Below are positions 1 to 9,486 of a stretch of 64,000 bases of DNA, piece by piece. How positions within the stretch are numbered: position 1 is the first letter of the stretch; each line of letters starts with the position of its first letter. The position numbers were made by a program, and so were the translations under genes. The stretch is from Blasia pusilla. Taxonomy: Eukaryota; Marchantiophyta; Marchantiopsida; Blasiales. Where the stretch lies: positions 10,726,001 through 10,790,000 of the forward strand of contig CM114274.1 in the NCBI GenBank assembly GCA_050084515.1, given 5' to 3'. The notes under the pieces are model-generated. The model did no database searches and had not been told where the DNA came from. It saw only the letters and a program-made list of their open reading frames with translations.

Positions 1-1460
1 CCTTTTGAATATAATTTATCGTTCAATTTAGCGAAGTGATCATTCTTAAGACGTAATTAATTACTTGCTTGGTGTGTTTATTCCATTCACAAAAATTCAA
101 GTTTGTTGAATCATCTTTTGGCTTAGCCTCATTACTTTTAATAGGCTCCCAATGGCATACTTCTTTACCCATAATTTGTTACCTCATACAAAACTTCCAA
201 ACATTAAAATTTTATTTATCCAACTTCTTGTCTGTAATTATTGTTGAGGATGTTCTCAAAATCTTCTTTGAGCCTCCTTCTAATAAGGAGGATACTAACT
301 TTTATAGTTTAGCTAGCATTTCTTGCAACTTAGCTAAGTCACGCACACATTGCTTCAAAATACACATCGTTGTCATTATCCACACAACTCATCAAACTAG
401 AACTATACTAAACCATAGAAACTAGACATATATAGAGAATTTAGGGAGCTCATTCTATCTTGTTTGAACCTCTTTCCATAAGAGGATGGAGTTATATTCC
501 TCTCTACTTCTTGAGTAACTTAAGATCTCTTCTTTGTGACGTATGCACACATCTTACCTCTCTAACCCTAACCCTTAAAAGTGGGTCAACGAGGACCCTT
601 CCAAAATCGGAAGTCAATGAATTTTATGCCCAAATTAAGAGCTTGCCAATAACAATAAGTTCCTAGAAATAGCCCCAAATGGGCCCTAAGTTGGGGATAA
701 CCCATATATGGAGGTTTTCCATCCTAGCAGGTTATCTTTGATCTCAAGTATTGGCGATAGACCTCTTTGAGTACATCGTGTAGATACTTTCTCTTGTACA
801 ACTAACATGATAAATTTCTTATTATGTATTCGATTTCCAAGGTTGCATGCCGAAAAAATCCGTATTCATGGACATATCTGTGTACATGGACTTATGTCCT
901 TTATGTGGAAGGACTTGTTCATATGGGGCCCATCTTCCTTTTCATTCTCATTCTCTCCACTTGCCTTAATGTTTCATACTTTCTGTTTCTTCTCCCCCCC
1001 CAATTCACTCCACTAGAAAAAAATCATGGTTTTTATACTAGAACGTGTCGTAGTCATTTGTTAGTCATATCTAACCATAAAATTATAATATTTCAGTCAT
1101 ATAGACGCATGACTAAATGGTTGAGTCATTTTGGGACATGGCTTAGTCATATTCAAAAATGAAAATGGAAATATTGAATCCTTTTAAAGCACGATATGCT
1201 AACTTGTAGGCATGTACATTGTAATTATGACTAAACCATAAAATGACAGGGATTTATTATCTTATTATTAACTAATTTTTTTCCCATTTACAAAAATAAA
1301 TTTTTGCTTTGAACTGATTGGAAATATTTCTTAAAAAAAATTCAATATTATTTAAATAGAAACTTGGAAATAAAGATCACTAACTAAATAAAATTAATTC
1401 CAGAATTTAAGAATTGGTAAACTAAAGAATTTAGGGTTTAGCATAGAATGCTTATCTTTC
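1..1460. other. AT-rich non-coding DNA with repeat remnants
   Basis: No reading frame here resembles a protein I recognise. About 448-560 is a diverged relative of element 1's module X (compare 3535-3620: shared text around gagctcattct and ttgaacctctt). From about 840 to 1165 there is a GC-richer block followed by scattered AGTCAT/TGACTA motifs. The same order occurs at 29.8-30.7 kb, so the two are probably members of one non-autonomous repeat family. Confidence 0.5.
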
Positions 1461-1464
1461 TTTC

Positions 1465-2050
1465 CTAGGAAGAAAATGCGTGCACGAGATTCAGGAGATC
1501 TAACCTTACGAAAGGAAGAGAGTGCTCGGGAGTCGAGAGATCTAACCTAAGTAAGAGAGTGTGTAACCTAAGAAGAGAGTGTGCAGGAGTAACCCAATCA
1601 AACCTACGACACCGGGAGAACCAAAAGAAGAGTTTGCGCATTTGCTCGATGCAGCTCTCCGCTTCGAGTCCCACCCCCACACGTTCCCTGCTGCGTGGGT
1701 GCAAGCGTAGGCATAAGATTTTGCACTTGGCGAGGATGCTACGCGGCAAGAAATTGCGTTACAAGAGGAGAGGGGAGGGCATCAACATCGAAAGGATGAG
1801 ATAGGATGAGCGTGAGGTGAGGAGAAGGAGGGTCGACGGAGAATCTATCGGTGGGGTTAGTGATCACAGTGCAATAGTTTTGTTTGTGGAAACTCTCCTT
1901 ATTATCTACTTTACTCGTATCGTGAAAGCGATTGCAAACATTATTGTGTAGAAAGAGAATGCTATTTACGTCATTTTTTCATGGTTTTGCTCTTAAGTAC
2001 TTTTAATGATATGCAATTGGTAGCTCCCAATGATCCATCAAACATGACAG
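1465..2050. other. Purine-rich non-coding stretch upstream of the dynamin fragment
   Basis: The plus strand is rich in GAGAG and AAGAG runs (about 1480-1860) and then becomes AT-rich. It could be the 5' leader or promoter of the dynamin fragment that follows, but no TATA box or transcription start can be fixed. The short frames on both strands look like chance. Confidence 0.35.
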
Positions 2051-2060
2051 AATTGACCTC

Positions 2061-2480
2061 ATGGAACAGCCTCAAACGCATCTTGCAGTGCCATCGGCAC
2101 CCGCTTCTTCATCCATTGCAGTCCCTTCTACTTGGCTTGCTTCTTCACTGGGTGTTGTGTATGTAGGGCAATTGGTCATTGCAATAGTGAATAAATTGCA
2201 AGATTTCTTCTCTCAGCTAGGAAGTGCCTCTACTATAGATCTACCATAGGTAGCGGTTGTTGGGCGTTAGAGCAACGGGAAATCAAGTTTCTTAGAAACC
2301 ATGGGTGGCCGCAATTTCTTGCCACGACGTGCCGATATATGCACGCGACATCCTTTGGTGCTGTACTTCATTCAGATCATTAGAAGACCCAAGGATCGTT
2401 TGGAATTGGTTGAGTGGGGCCAGTTTTTACATATTCCATGCTGACCGTTCATAGATTTTTCAGCCATTCGCAAGAGATAT
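2061..2480 (+). pseudogene. Dynamin-related protein (DRP3-like) 5' fragment, decayed
   Basis: Dynamins are large GTPases that cut membranes; the DRP3 type divides mitochondria and peroxisomes. From an ATG at 2061 there is a Pro/Ser-rich leader, then VNKLQDFFSQLG and STIDLP, the standard entry to the dynamin GTPase domain. It is followed by VAVVG, a P-loop region (SNGKSSFLE), [16 protein letters not shown] and EWGQFLHIP, all in one frame and in the family order. Stops interrupt the frame at 2247-2249, 2268-2270 and near 2442. At the first two the family has Gln (CAG to TAG), and at the third Arg (CGA to TGA). The rest of the GTPase domain, the stalk and the GED are absent. This is a broken fragment; homology is clear from the motifs, while the DRP3 assignment is tentative. 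Confidence 0.75.
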
Positions 2481-2828
2481 AGGTTTTGATTTCTATGACG
2501 TTAAGAGCAAGATTCTCGGTCGGGCAAGCTTAATCGCCACACTCGAAGTCTGCACTATTGTCTGGTAGCTTGGCTTTTGTACCTCACTTGGTTGTCTAGG
2601 CAGAGAAATAGGCAAACCCTTGAATATACGCCTCGTCAAAGTTTCAAGCCTCTCTCTGCAGATTGCATCAAGGATCTTGTTTGTTGTTGTTCTTATTTTT
2701 TCATTGCCTCGAGATTGGATTAGATTCTTTTTCCTGTTCGGTCTAGAAGCACAATCAGGCTGGTTAGGAGTATGTGGACATCGGAATGCATATCTTATGC
2801 TACGTGGTCAGGGTGTCCATTGCTATTC

Positions 2829-3200
2829 CAGGGAGGAGCGAATGCGGGACAGACGATATACAACGACGAAGGGAAGAAGTTCGCGCTACATGTGGTGCCA
2901 TCGGGGATTCTCAAAAATAATGTGGTCTGTATCATCGAAAGTGGAGTTGTTGTGAATGTGCCTAGATTCTTTGAAGAGATTAGGGTTTTGGAGGAGAGCC
3001 GGATCGTTTGCAAGGGAAGGGTATTTGTGTCCGATCGAGCTCACATACTCTTTGACCTTCACCAAGAAGTCGATAGCTTGAGAGAAGCAGAGCTTGCCGG
3101 GGAGATCATAGGAACCACCAAGAGGGACATTGGACCCTGCTATTCTAGCAAGGCTATTCGAAATGGATTTCGAGTGGGAGATCTTTGTCACCTAGATACG
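2829..3200 (+). pseudogene. Adenylosuccinate synthetase exon, first half (interrupted)
   Basis: AdSS joins IMP and aspartate using GTP in AMP synthesis; in plants it acts in plastids. After a good splice acceptor (attccag, ending 2831) the frame reads [20 protein letters not shown], then SDRAH and LFDLHQ, then [18 protein letters not shown] and RVGDL, matching the N-terminal half of the enzyme in order. The conserved catalytic His of the NAGHT motif is Gln here. The frame stops making sense exactly at 3200, where element 1 begins. The rest of the exon lies at 38990-38668 on the other strand, and the reading frame continues once one copy of the 4-bp TACG duplication is removed. The upstream exon with the GDEGKGK loop is not found. 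A flanking acceptor and, on the other half, a donor show it was a genomic exon, not a cDNA copy. Confidence 0.85.
3197..3200 (+). repeat. Target-site duplication TACG, left copy (element 1)
   Basis: TACG precedes the TGTCACG start of element 1. The matching copy is CGTA at 38987-38990 (TACG on the minus strand), next to the CGACA end of the same element's 3' terminal repeat. The two copies are now 36 kb apart and inverted. Confidence 0.75.
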
Positions 3201-3713
3201 TGTCACGTCCTTTAGGATAGATCGGTGAGATCTAGTAGAGCGTCTTCAAGAGTAGTGGAGGACAGGCCTAGGAGGTCGAGGATGACCTGTTGAGGCCCCG
3301 GGAAACCTGAGAGAGCAGGTTTCCCCTTCGTTTTGGCTCATTTGGAGCCATATTGAGGAACTTACTATTTCAAGTAAGTACCATTTTTAGTATATGATCG
3401 AATTTCTATTTTTGGTAAGTGGCCCTTGACCTCCTACATCAGGTCAAGAGCCAAAGAGGTGACTTGGGAGAATAGGTTACCATGGAGAGAGCTTGGGAGA
3501 GGGGAGGGGTATATCCCAAGGAGAGAGAGCTTGAGAGCTCATTCTCTCTTTGTTGAACCTCTTGGCATGAGGCGGCGGAGCTATGGTCCCTTGCCTTGTG
3601 AGTGTAACCCAAGCCTCTCATTAGGAGAGTGAGTTTGGTTTGACATGAGAGAGAGTGCACACCTTTGAGAGCTATGGTGTGAGATTGTGTAGAGAGAGAT
3701 TGGATATTACTTT
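3201..3713 (+). repeat. Element 1 left terminal repeat (module X)
   Basis: It starts TGTCACGTCC directly after the TACG target copy and ends ...ATTACTTTA. The same module is found inverted at 39547-39104, and its first 63 bases again at 14317-14379. It holds a TATA-like ggggtatatccc at about 3507-3518, in the stretch where an LTR promoter would be expected. Module A, which follows X at the far end of the element, does not follow X here; the sequence goes straight on with caaagagaga. Confidence 0.75.
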
Positions 3714-5260
3714 ACAAAGAGAGAATGAGACAATGACAGAATGCGAGAATGAGAGAGTGAGAGAGCTTCATGGGGGAGCTCGCCGGTCACTCGCTATTTT
3801 TGCAGGTTGGGGACCGTGTTCCCCATTCAACGGCTCATGGGAGTGCTCATGGGAGCAAGGGTTGCTTGGATTGTTCTTTGCATTTGCCGATTTTTCGTGT
3901 GGAAGAGTGGCGCGCGGAAGCGCTGCCCAGTTTTTGATAGGGATTGAGTATGGGAGCAGGTTGCCCCATACCGGTGCTCTTGGGAGCACCATGTAGCTTG
4001 CTGATTTGTAGTTTTACAGATTTTACATTTTCGTTGGGAGAAATTAGCGTGGAAGCACTGCCAAATTTTGTGTAGGAGAAAGAGACATTGGGCTTTATGA
4101 CAGTCCCCGTCAGTTTTTACTGGAATGTCCGATTCTAAATATTTTTTGACGTTGTCGTAGATCGTGAAGTTGTGCACGTTGTACAATAGATAGTGCGCAA
4201 TTTGGAGTTGCGAGCAAAACGTTATGGTCAATCTTGCAAAACTGCCATTGCTAGGCAATTTTTAGGGTTAAATTGTTCAAACCCTAAATCAGCCGCCACG
4301 CCGGCGGCGGCCGTCGCCGTCATAGTCACTGTCAACGCTCAACAGTCACCGTCAATGGTCAACGGTCACCTTCACTGGTCAACCGTCACCATCAGCGATC
4401 AACCGTCACCGTCAATAGTCCACCGTCCGTTGTCCACCCTTTGGTTGCCATTGCCGCCATTACGGAGTGGAGGGTCTTCCATGACGTTCGTTGATTCTCT
4501 GACTTGCGTCGTCACCACGAACTTTGTTTTGGCCGCCACCGTCATCGAAGTTTCGTCGTCATCCAGTGATGGCAGATGACCTCCGGTTGTTATGGTGTTT
4601 GAGTTTTCATTTCATGATGCTATGTTGCGATTGGTAGCCGCTCGACGGCGATCGAGTACTGTGCCGTGACGCCCGTAGCCGCAACGCGCCACCAATTGCC
4701 GCGCCGTGCCGCTCGTGGTTATACCGCACCGTTGTCGTGTTGAGAGTCTTTCTTCGAGCAAGGGCGGGCCTTCTAGCTGCGGTAGATGCGGTCGATGCAA
4801 GGTGAACTCTCTAATAAGTTCTCCTTTTTCAATACAAAATTATGATGTACACTCTCCATTCTCTCACGACAGGTATCACAAATGGAAGTTCCGAGGCGAT
4901 CACTTCTTCGTAACATCGGACCCCAAAATTCCTAACTATAAAATCCCTATAAACTATTTTATGCTTGTACACGAGGAAGATAGCACAACTAGTGTTAAAC
5001 CCTACTTGAGCAGGCCTATATGACATCCATGGATCGCTATATAAGGACATACAAAGTACAATCCCATGTCCTTCCATATGTGACAATAGGAAGAATCACC
5101 GGAGTTGGAGATTGCATGACCTGGTTCATGAACGCCTCCCCAAAGTGATAAACTAAATAGCGAGTGAACCAGTGCCTATCTACAAAGAGTACCTTGACAT
5201 GGTAAGGATTGAAGAAAGGAAAGTCGGGCACAGCTCGTGCTCCACCCCTATCCATGCTTG
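3714..5260 (+). other. Element 1 5' internal region (untranslated/gag remnant)
   Basis: No protein is recognisable. The stretch lies between module X and the nested minus-strand gypsy and is by position the leader and the start of gag. No primer binding site complementary to initiator tRNA-Met is visible after X. Short frames at 4193-4579 and 4706-5023 are not supported by any motif. About 3770-3970 is rich in TGGGAGC words. A CGTCAACGGTCACC-type minisatellite is listed separately. Confidence 0.45.
4318..4435 (+). repeat. Short minisatellite of GTCAACGGTCACC-type units
   Basis: About five imperfect units of roughly 24 bases alternate GTCAAC/GTCACC words (for example gtcaatggtcaacggtcacc). 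It lies in the element 1 leader, and any frame across it is compositionally biased. Confidence 0.7.
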
Positions 5261-5269
5261 ACAGACATT

Positions 5270-6006
5270 CTCTACTCTCCTCAAGAATGGGTTTTGGCGA
5301 AGTTATTCTCCCAAGAGGGGTAATCCACTCTCATTGGGGAAGTAACAAGCCAAAACATCCGCTATTTTAGTATGACTAAACTCCTCTACGGTGACAAACC
5401 TCTCATCCCCCCCCCCACACACACCACTCTAGAAATCTCTCGAACAATAGACCATGGTCAAGTTACTCTCCCAAGAGGGGTGATCCACTCTCATTGGAAG
5501 AGCAAGCAATCCCAAAGCCATACACTCAAGAGAGACACGAGAGACTCAAGATGTGGAATAGAAGGTGATGAACCCTTGAAGGTCCCTCCTCTTTATATAC
5601 TCACAAGGGATCCACAAGAGTACGAAATAGAGCTTATCTTATCTTGTGCCACATGGCTTCCTCTCAAGGCTTAGCCAATCACATTTTGACACAAGTAGAT
5701 TTCCTCTTATCTCTTCCAAAATATCCTCTTTTAACCACTTGATATTTTCCAAATTACCCCAACTAACCTAGCCACCAACCAAGACTACTTTTGCTTTTCA
5801 TTAAAGCAACTACTTTACTTTTATAAAGTCATCTTTTATTTATTACCTCCTTTTCCTAAAGTTGGGCCCGCATAAAAGAGGCACCATAAAGAGGTTTAAA
5901 CATAAGAATCTCCTTTTTCTAAGCCAATTTACTTAATACTAATGAAACTCTATCTAACACTTAATGACGAAAGAGTTTACACACTGGTTGATTTTACTAT
6001 ACGACA
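5270..6006 (-). repeat. Probable 3' LTR of the nested minus-strand gypsy element
   Basis: Read on the minus strand, the pol frame ends at 6102, then a purine tract (ggagggggtgaaa, about 6007-6019) is followed at once by TGTCGTATAG, a normal LTR start. A TATA-like gtatataaag lies on the minus strand at about 5591-5601. Two imperfect copies of a 42-base segment (5293-5334 and 5453-5496, tctcccaagaggggt) lie inside. The far end of the LTR, and so the coordinate 5270, is an estimate. Confidence 0.5.
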
Positions 6007-6101
6007 TTTCACCCCCTCCAAACCTGCACATCCTCCGTTATGTGCCAAAAACATCAAGACTTCTTGCTATAGACTTACTTATGTTGTGCCTCTAAACACA
6101 T

Positions 6102-8215
6102 TCAATCAAAATCAAGAAATCCTTCACGTCTACGGAAAATCTTGACCCTTTTTCCTGCAATGGGCAGCTTGAGAATTGTGCCATCTAGTTCACGTAGTTT
6201 GTAAGTGGCATTGTCAAAAGCAAAGACTACAACATATGGATCAAACCAACGACGTGCAAACTTCTTAATTGTACTATCTTTGGTTGTCAAGGCATTGTTG
6301 TCGTGCACCAAGACCCAATCTCCTTCTCTTATCGGCTCCTTCGAAGTCGATGAGTTTTGTCAGCGCTCCTTATTTTTCAACCTTGCTTCCTTCATTCGAC
6401 TAACGCTTCACGCAATATCCTCTTTCCGCCGCTTTAGCTTTGCATTGAAGTGCTAGGAGCTCTTCCTATTGAGCCCGTCTTCCCGACAAACTCATCCAAG
6501 TGGGTATATCTCCTTCTGTTGGCATTATCGGCTTTTGACCTATCATCAACTTTGTAGGCATGAACCTATAACGGTGCTGTGAGTGGTTCTATCTGCCCAT
6601 AAAGCAAATGGAAGTAATCTAGGCCAATCCAAGATAACGATCTCCACACGCCTTTACCAATGCTTGAATGATTGGCGGATGTCCCCTTTCGCTCTTGCCG
6701 TTTGCCTCCGGATTCATGGAGGTTGTTAATCTCAACTGGACTCCATATCTCCTGAAGAACTCTCGTGCTTCCACCGCATTCAACTCACCTCTATCTGCAC
6801 AGATTCTCCCGACACTCCCATATCTAGCAACAATATCCTCTTGAATAAAACGACATATAGGCTCTGTTGTTTTTGCCCGTAAAGCCCTCCCTTCTACAAA
6901 GTTGGACAACTCTTCTCGTGCTAGGACCAGGTAACGCATTCCCCAAAGACCTAGTGGCATAGCAACTAGATCTATAACCCATTGATGATGAATAGACAAA
7001 GGATACGTGGGTTTAAGTCCATCTCTCACCCTGATTTTTGATTGAAACTGACATTCAACACACGACCCAACATATCTCTCAACATCCTTATATAAGCCTT
7101 TCCACCAATACCTCTCTTTTATCTTGGTGAAAGTTGCCCAAGTACCTCTGTGACCTGCCCATAAAAAATTGTGGAATTCTTTGAGCACTTGCATTTTTGT
7201 CCCATTGTCATCCACCACCCTCAAGGGCATTCCATCTTTCCTCTTTGGCCTTTTCCAAAGATATCCATCTAATAGTAGATAGCCATACGCCTTGTGCCGA
7301 ATCTCCTTGAAGAACTTTTTTGTCCACCCTCCATCTCTTTGCAGAGTGCTTAAATAGCGCCCAATTTCTTTTAACTTGCCCTCATACAAATCCTCTTTGA
7401 AGGCTAGAACATCCTCTATGCCACCTCGTTCTTGAGATAACACTTGCCACACATGTGCATCATCCTCATCTATCTCAGTTGCCTCCATATCTTCTTCTTG
7501 ACTAAATCTAGCTCTAGACAACATGTCAGCTACTGAGTTCTCTTTCCCAGCTATATGCTTCAATTGTGGATTCAAGGACCTAATGTAGGCTATCCAACGT
7601 AGCATAGCTATATCTGGAGTCGTACAATTCGCAATCATACCTAACAAAGGTAGACAATCAACCTCAAGCAATACATAGGCTCCCATAAGATACTCCTTCT
7701 CAGCTTTCATTGCAGTTACAACTCCCCAAAGCTCCCTCTTTACCTGAGGGTACCTCCTCTATCGTTCCGTAAGTGTACGAGCTCCAAACCTTGTCGCAAA
7801 TCTTCTTCCTTCTGCATCATCCTGCCCAACTGCCCATCTGATAGCAATAGGGCTAGTGTCCGCTGTGATGATAATAGGTCGTCCGCATTCGTAGCTCATT
7901 TGTCGTAGAATAGGTGGCGACTTCAATGCCTCCTTCAACTGCATCATTGCTGCTCTTTGCTTCTTCTCCCAAGTGAACTTCTTCTTCTTTCTCAACAACT
8001 CATACAAAGGATCAGATATGTGGCCAAAATGAGGAATCCACACCTGATAGAACACACAAGCTCCTAAAAACCTTCTCACTTCGGTGACGTTTTCGCATTC
8101 TCGTATCCTCCCAATCACATCAACTTTTGCTGGATTTGGTTTTCGGCCAAACTCTCCACAAAGATGACCCACTACCACGATCTGAGGAACCCCAAAGCTA
8201 CACTTTTCTCTCAGA
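6102..8215 (-). pseudogene. Nested Ty3/gypsy pol remnant (RT end, RNase H, integrase)
   Basis: On the minus strand from 8215: the RT thumb (KCSFGVPQI, then VGHLCGEFGRKPNPAKVD), RRFLGACVFYQVWIPHF, and the RNase H start (ITADTSPIAI). Then follow the RNase H end (HIAGKENSVADMLSR), the integrase zinc region with His pair and CVEC, and the integrase core with Asp in VIDLVAMP, Asp in CADRGEL and Glu in MNPEANGKSERG. The C-terminal integrase domain is at 6311-6102 (WFDPYVV, LRELDGTILKLPIAG). Frame breaks lie near 7750 and between 6619 and 6311. The RT palm with its YxDD box, the protease and gag are missing, cut at the join with element 1's gag near 8215. No DNMT or PHD module is present, and it is only distantly related to elements 1 and 2. 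Confidence 0.85.
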
Positions 8216-9360
8216 TACAGCAGCTTCAGGAGCAGATTGCCGCTATGGCATTGAGGTTACCCGATGCCGGATCCATGGCATCGACATCATATGGAGCAGC
8301 TAGAGATCTGGAGGATCCTGGTTGGATGTGCGGGGTTGCCTAGATGGAGGCCGCCGTAGTTGTGACGCGTGGGGCAGCCGCAGAGTTGGATCCACAGCGA
8401 GGGGAAGCCAGAAAATAGACTAGGCTTCCTTAGTCTTTCACGTTGTCCGAAGCGATGAGGACCCCATCGATGGGTCCTCATCAAAGTTCCTTGAGAGTTG
8501 GTGATGTTGTTGGTGTGCTGGCACGGAGGGCAATGGGAGAAGCGAGTGTGAGGACTCCTATTGTTGATGCTCAGGAGGGGCATGTGTCGAGCACATTGTT
8601 GGGGGCGGCCACCGTTGTGTACAGCACTCCTTTATTTTCTGCTTCCGATATTATGACGTTGGGGGGTACGCCCGCCGAGGCTTTTTGGCTGGCCGCGTTG
8701 CTATGTGAGCGCGGAGTTGGAGTTCCTGCCTCACGTTCAGAGGTGATTGCAAAGGAGATGATGGACCTGCCCTTGGAGCAGATGCTCGGACCGTCCACGT
8801 CAGATTCATGGCAGGCTGCGGCTGCTAGAATGGCGGAGATGCCCGCTAGACCCGCGATAGAGCGTGCCATGGCTTCTCCTGGTGTTGTGTTGCTGGATAA
8901 CCGAGGAGAGGTCTTCCAATTGGTGAGTCCTGGAGGTAGAGCTTTTAGTCCGCAACGTGTCTTGTTGGATTTAGGAGCGCAACCCCTGATGTTGGGGAAA
9001 GCGTCATTCAGAGGATTGGGCTTGACGACAGCCGATGTGGAGCATTGTCCATTCCGGATACAGACATCCTTGGATGGAGCGAGTACCACACAGTATATCA
9101 CCCGACAAGAGGTCGTGGTGAGGATTCGCCTGGGACATCCTACAGATGAGTCCGTGGTGCGCGCCAAGGCGATAGTGACTGATGCAGAGTCCTACAACGT
9201 CTTGGTTGGTGGAGCAGTGTTATACCCAATGGGGTTTTCCCTGGATTACTGGGAGGAGTCAGCGTCCTACAGACAAGGATGGCAGTCAAGTGATGGGCAG
9301 TTCGATAGGTGGAGTGATCGAGCAACGGCCATAAGAGATGGCGACCTTAGCAGCATTTAG
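8207..9360 (+). pseudogene. Element 1 gag C-terminus and aspartic protease
   Basis: The gag part (8207-8440) has LQEQIAAMALRLPDAGS and then VVVTRGAA, matching element 2's gag tail (VVVTRGAARG), with a stop near 8340. A frame from 8443 starts with LSEAMRTPSM just upstream, again as in element 2, and runs to 9360. The protease active site is LLDLGAQPLMLG (about 8964-8999). Element 2 has LLDSGAQPLMLG, so the Ser after the catalytic Asp is Leu here, which probably weakens or kills the enzyme. It is followed by VLVGGAVLYPMGF, a conserved C-terminal protease strand. The gag zinc knuckle and N-terminus are lost at the nested-element junction. Confidence 0.75.
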
Positions 9361-9486
9361 CAATGCCATCACTTGGCCTAGTGATTTGATTGAGGGACAT
9401 GTCTATGCAGAGGATACTCCCGTTTCTGACATTTCTATGGAGAGGAGTGTTATGGTAGATGCATCATTCCGTGGAGGAGAGGTGCG

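Noticed and set aside
3714-3740. Primer binding site for initiator tRNA-Met after module X
   Set aside because: No TGGTATCAGAGC-like sequence within 30 bases of the X end.
4829-5255. Overlapping minus-strand frames as a gag gene
   Set aside because: They overlap in different frames, lack a zinc knuckle or capsid motif, and lie where the plus-strand leader of element 1 is expected.
8571-9167. A 198-codon minus-strand frame opposite the element 1 protease
   Set aside because: It is a shadow of the protease frame, which carries recognisable motifs.
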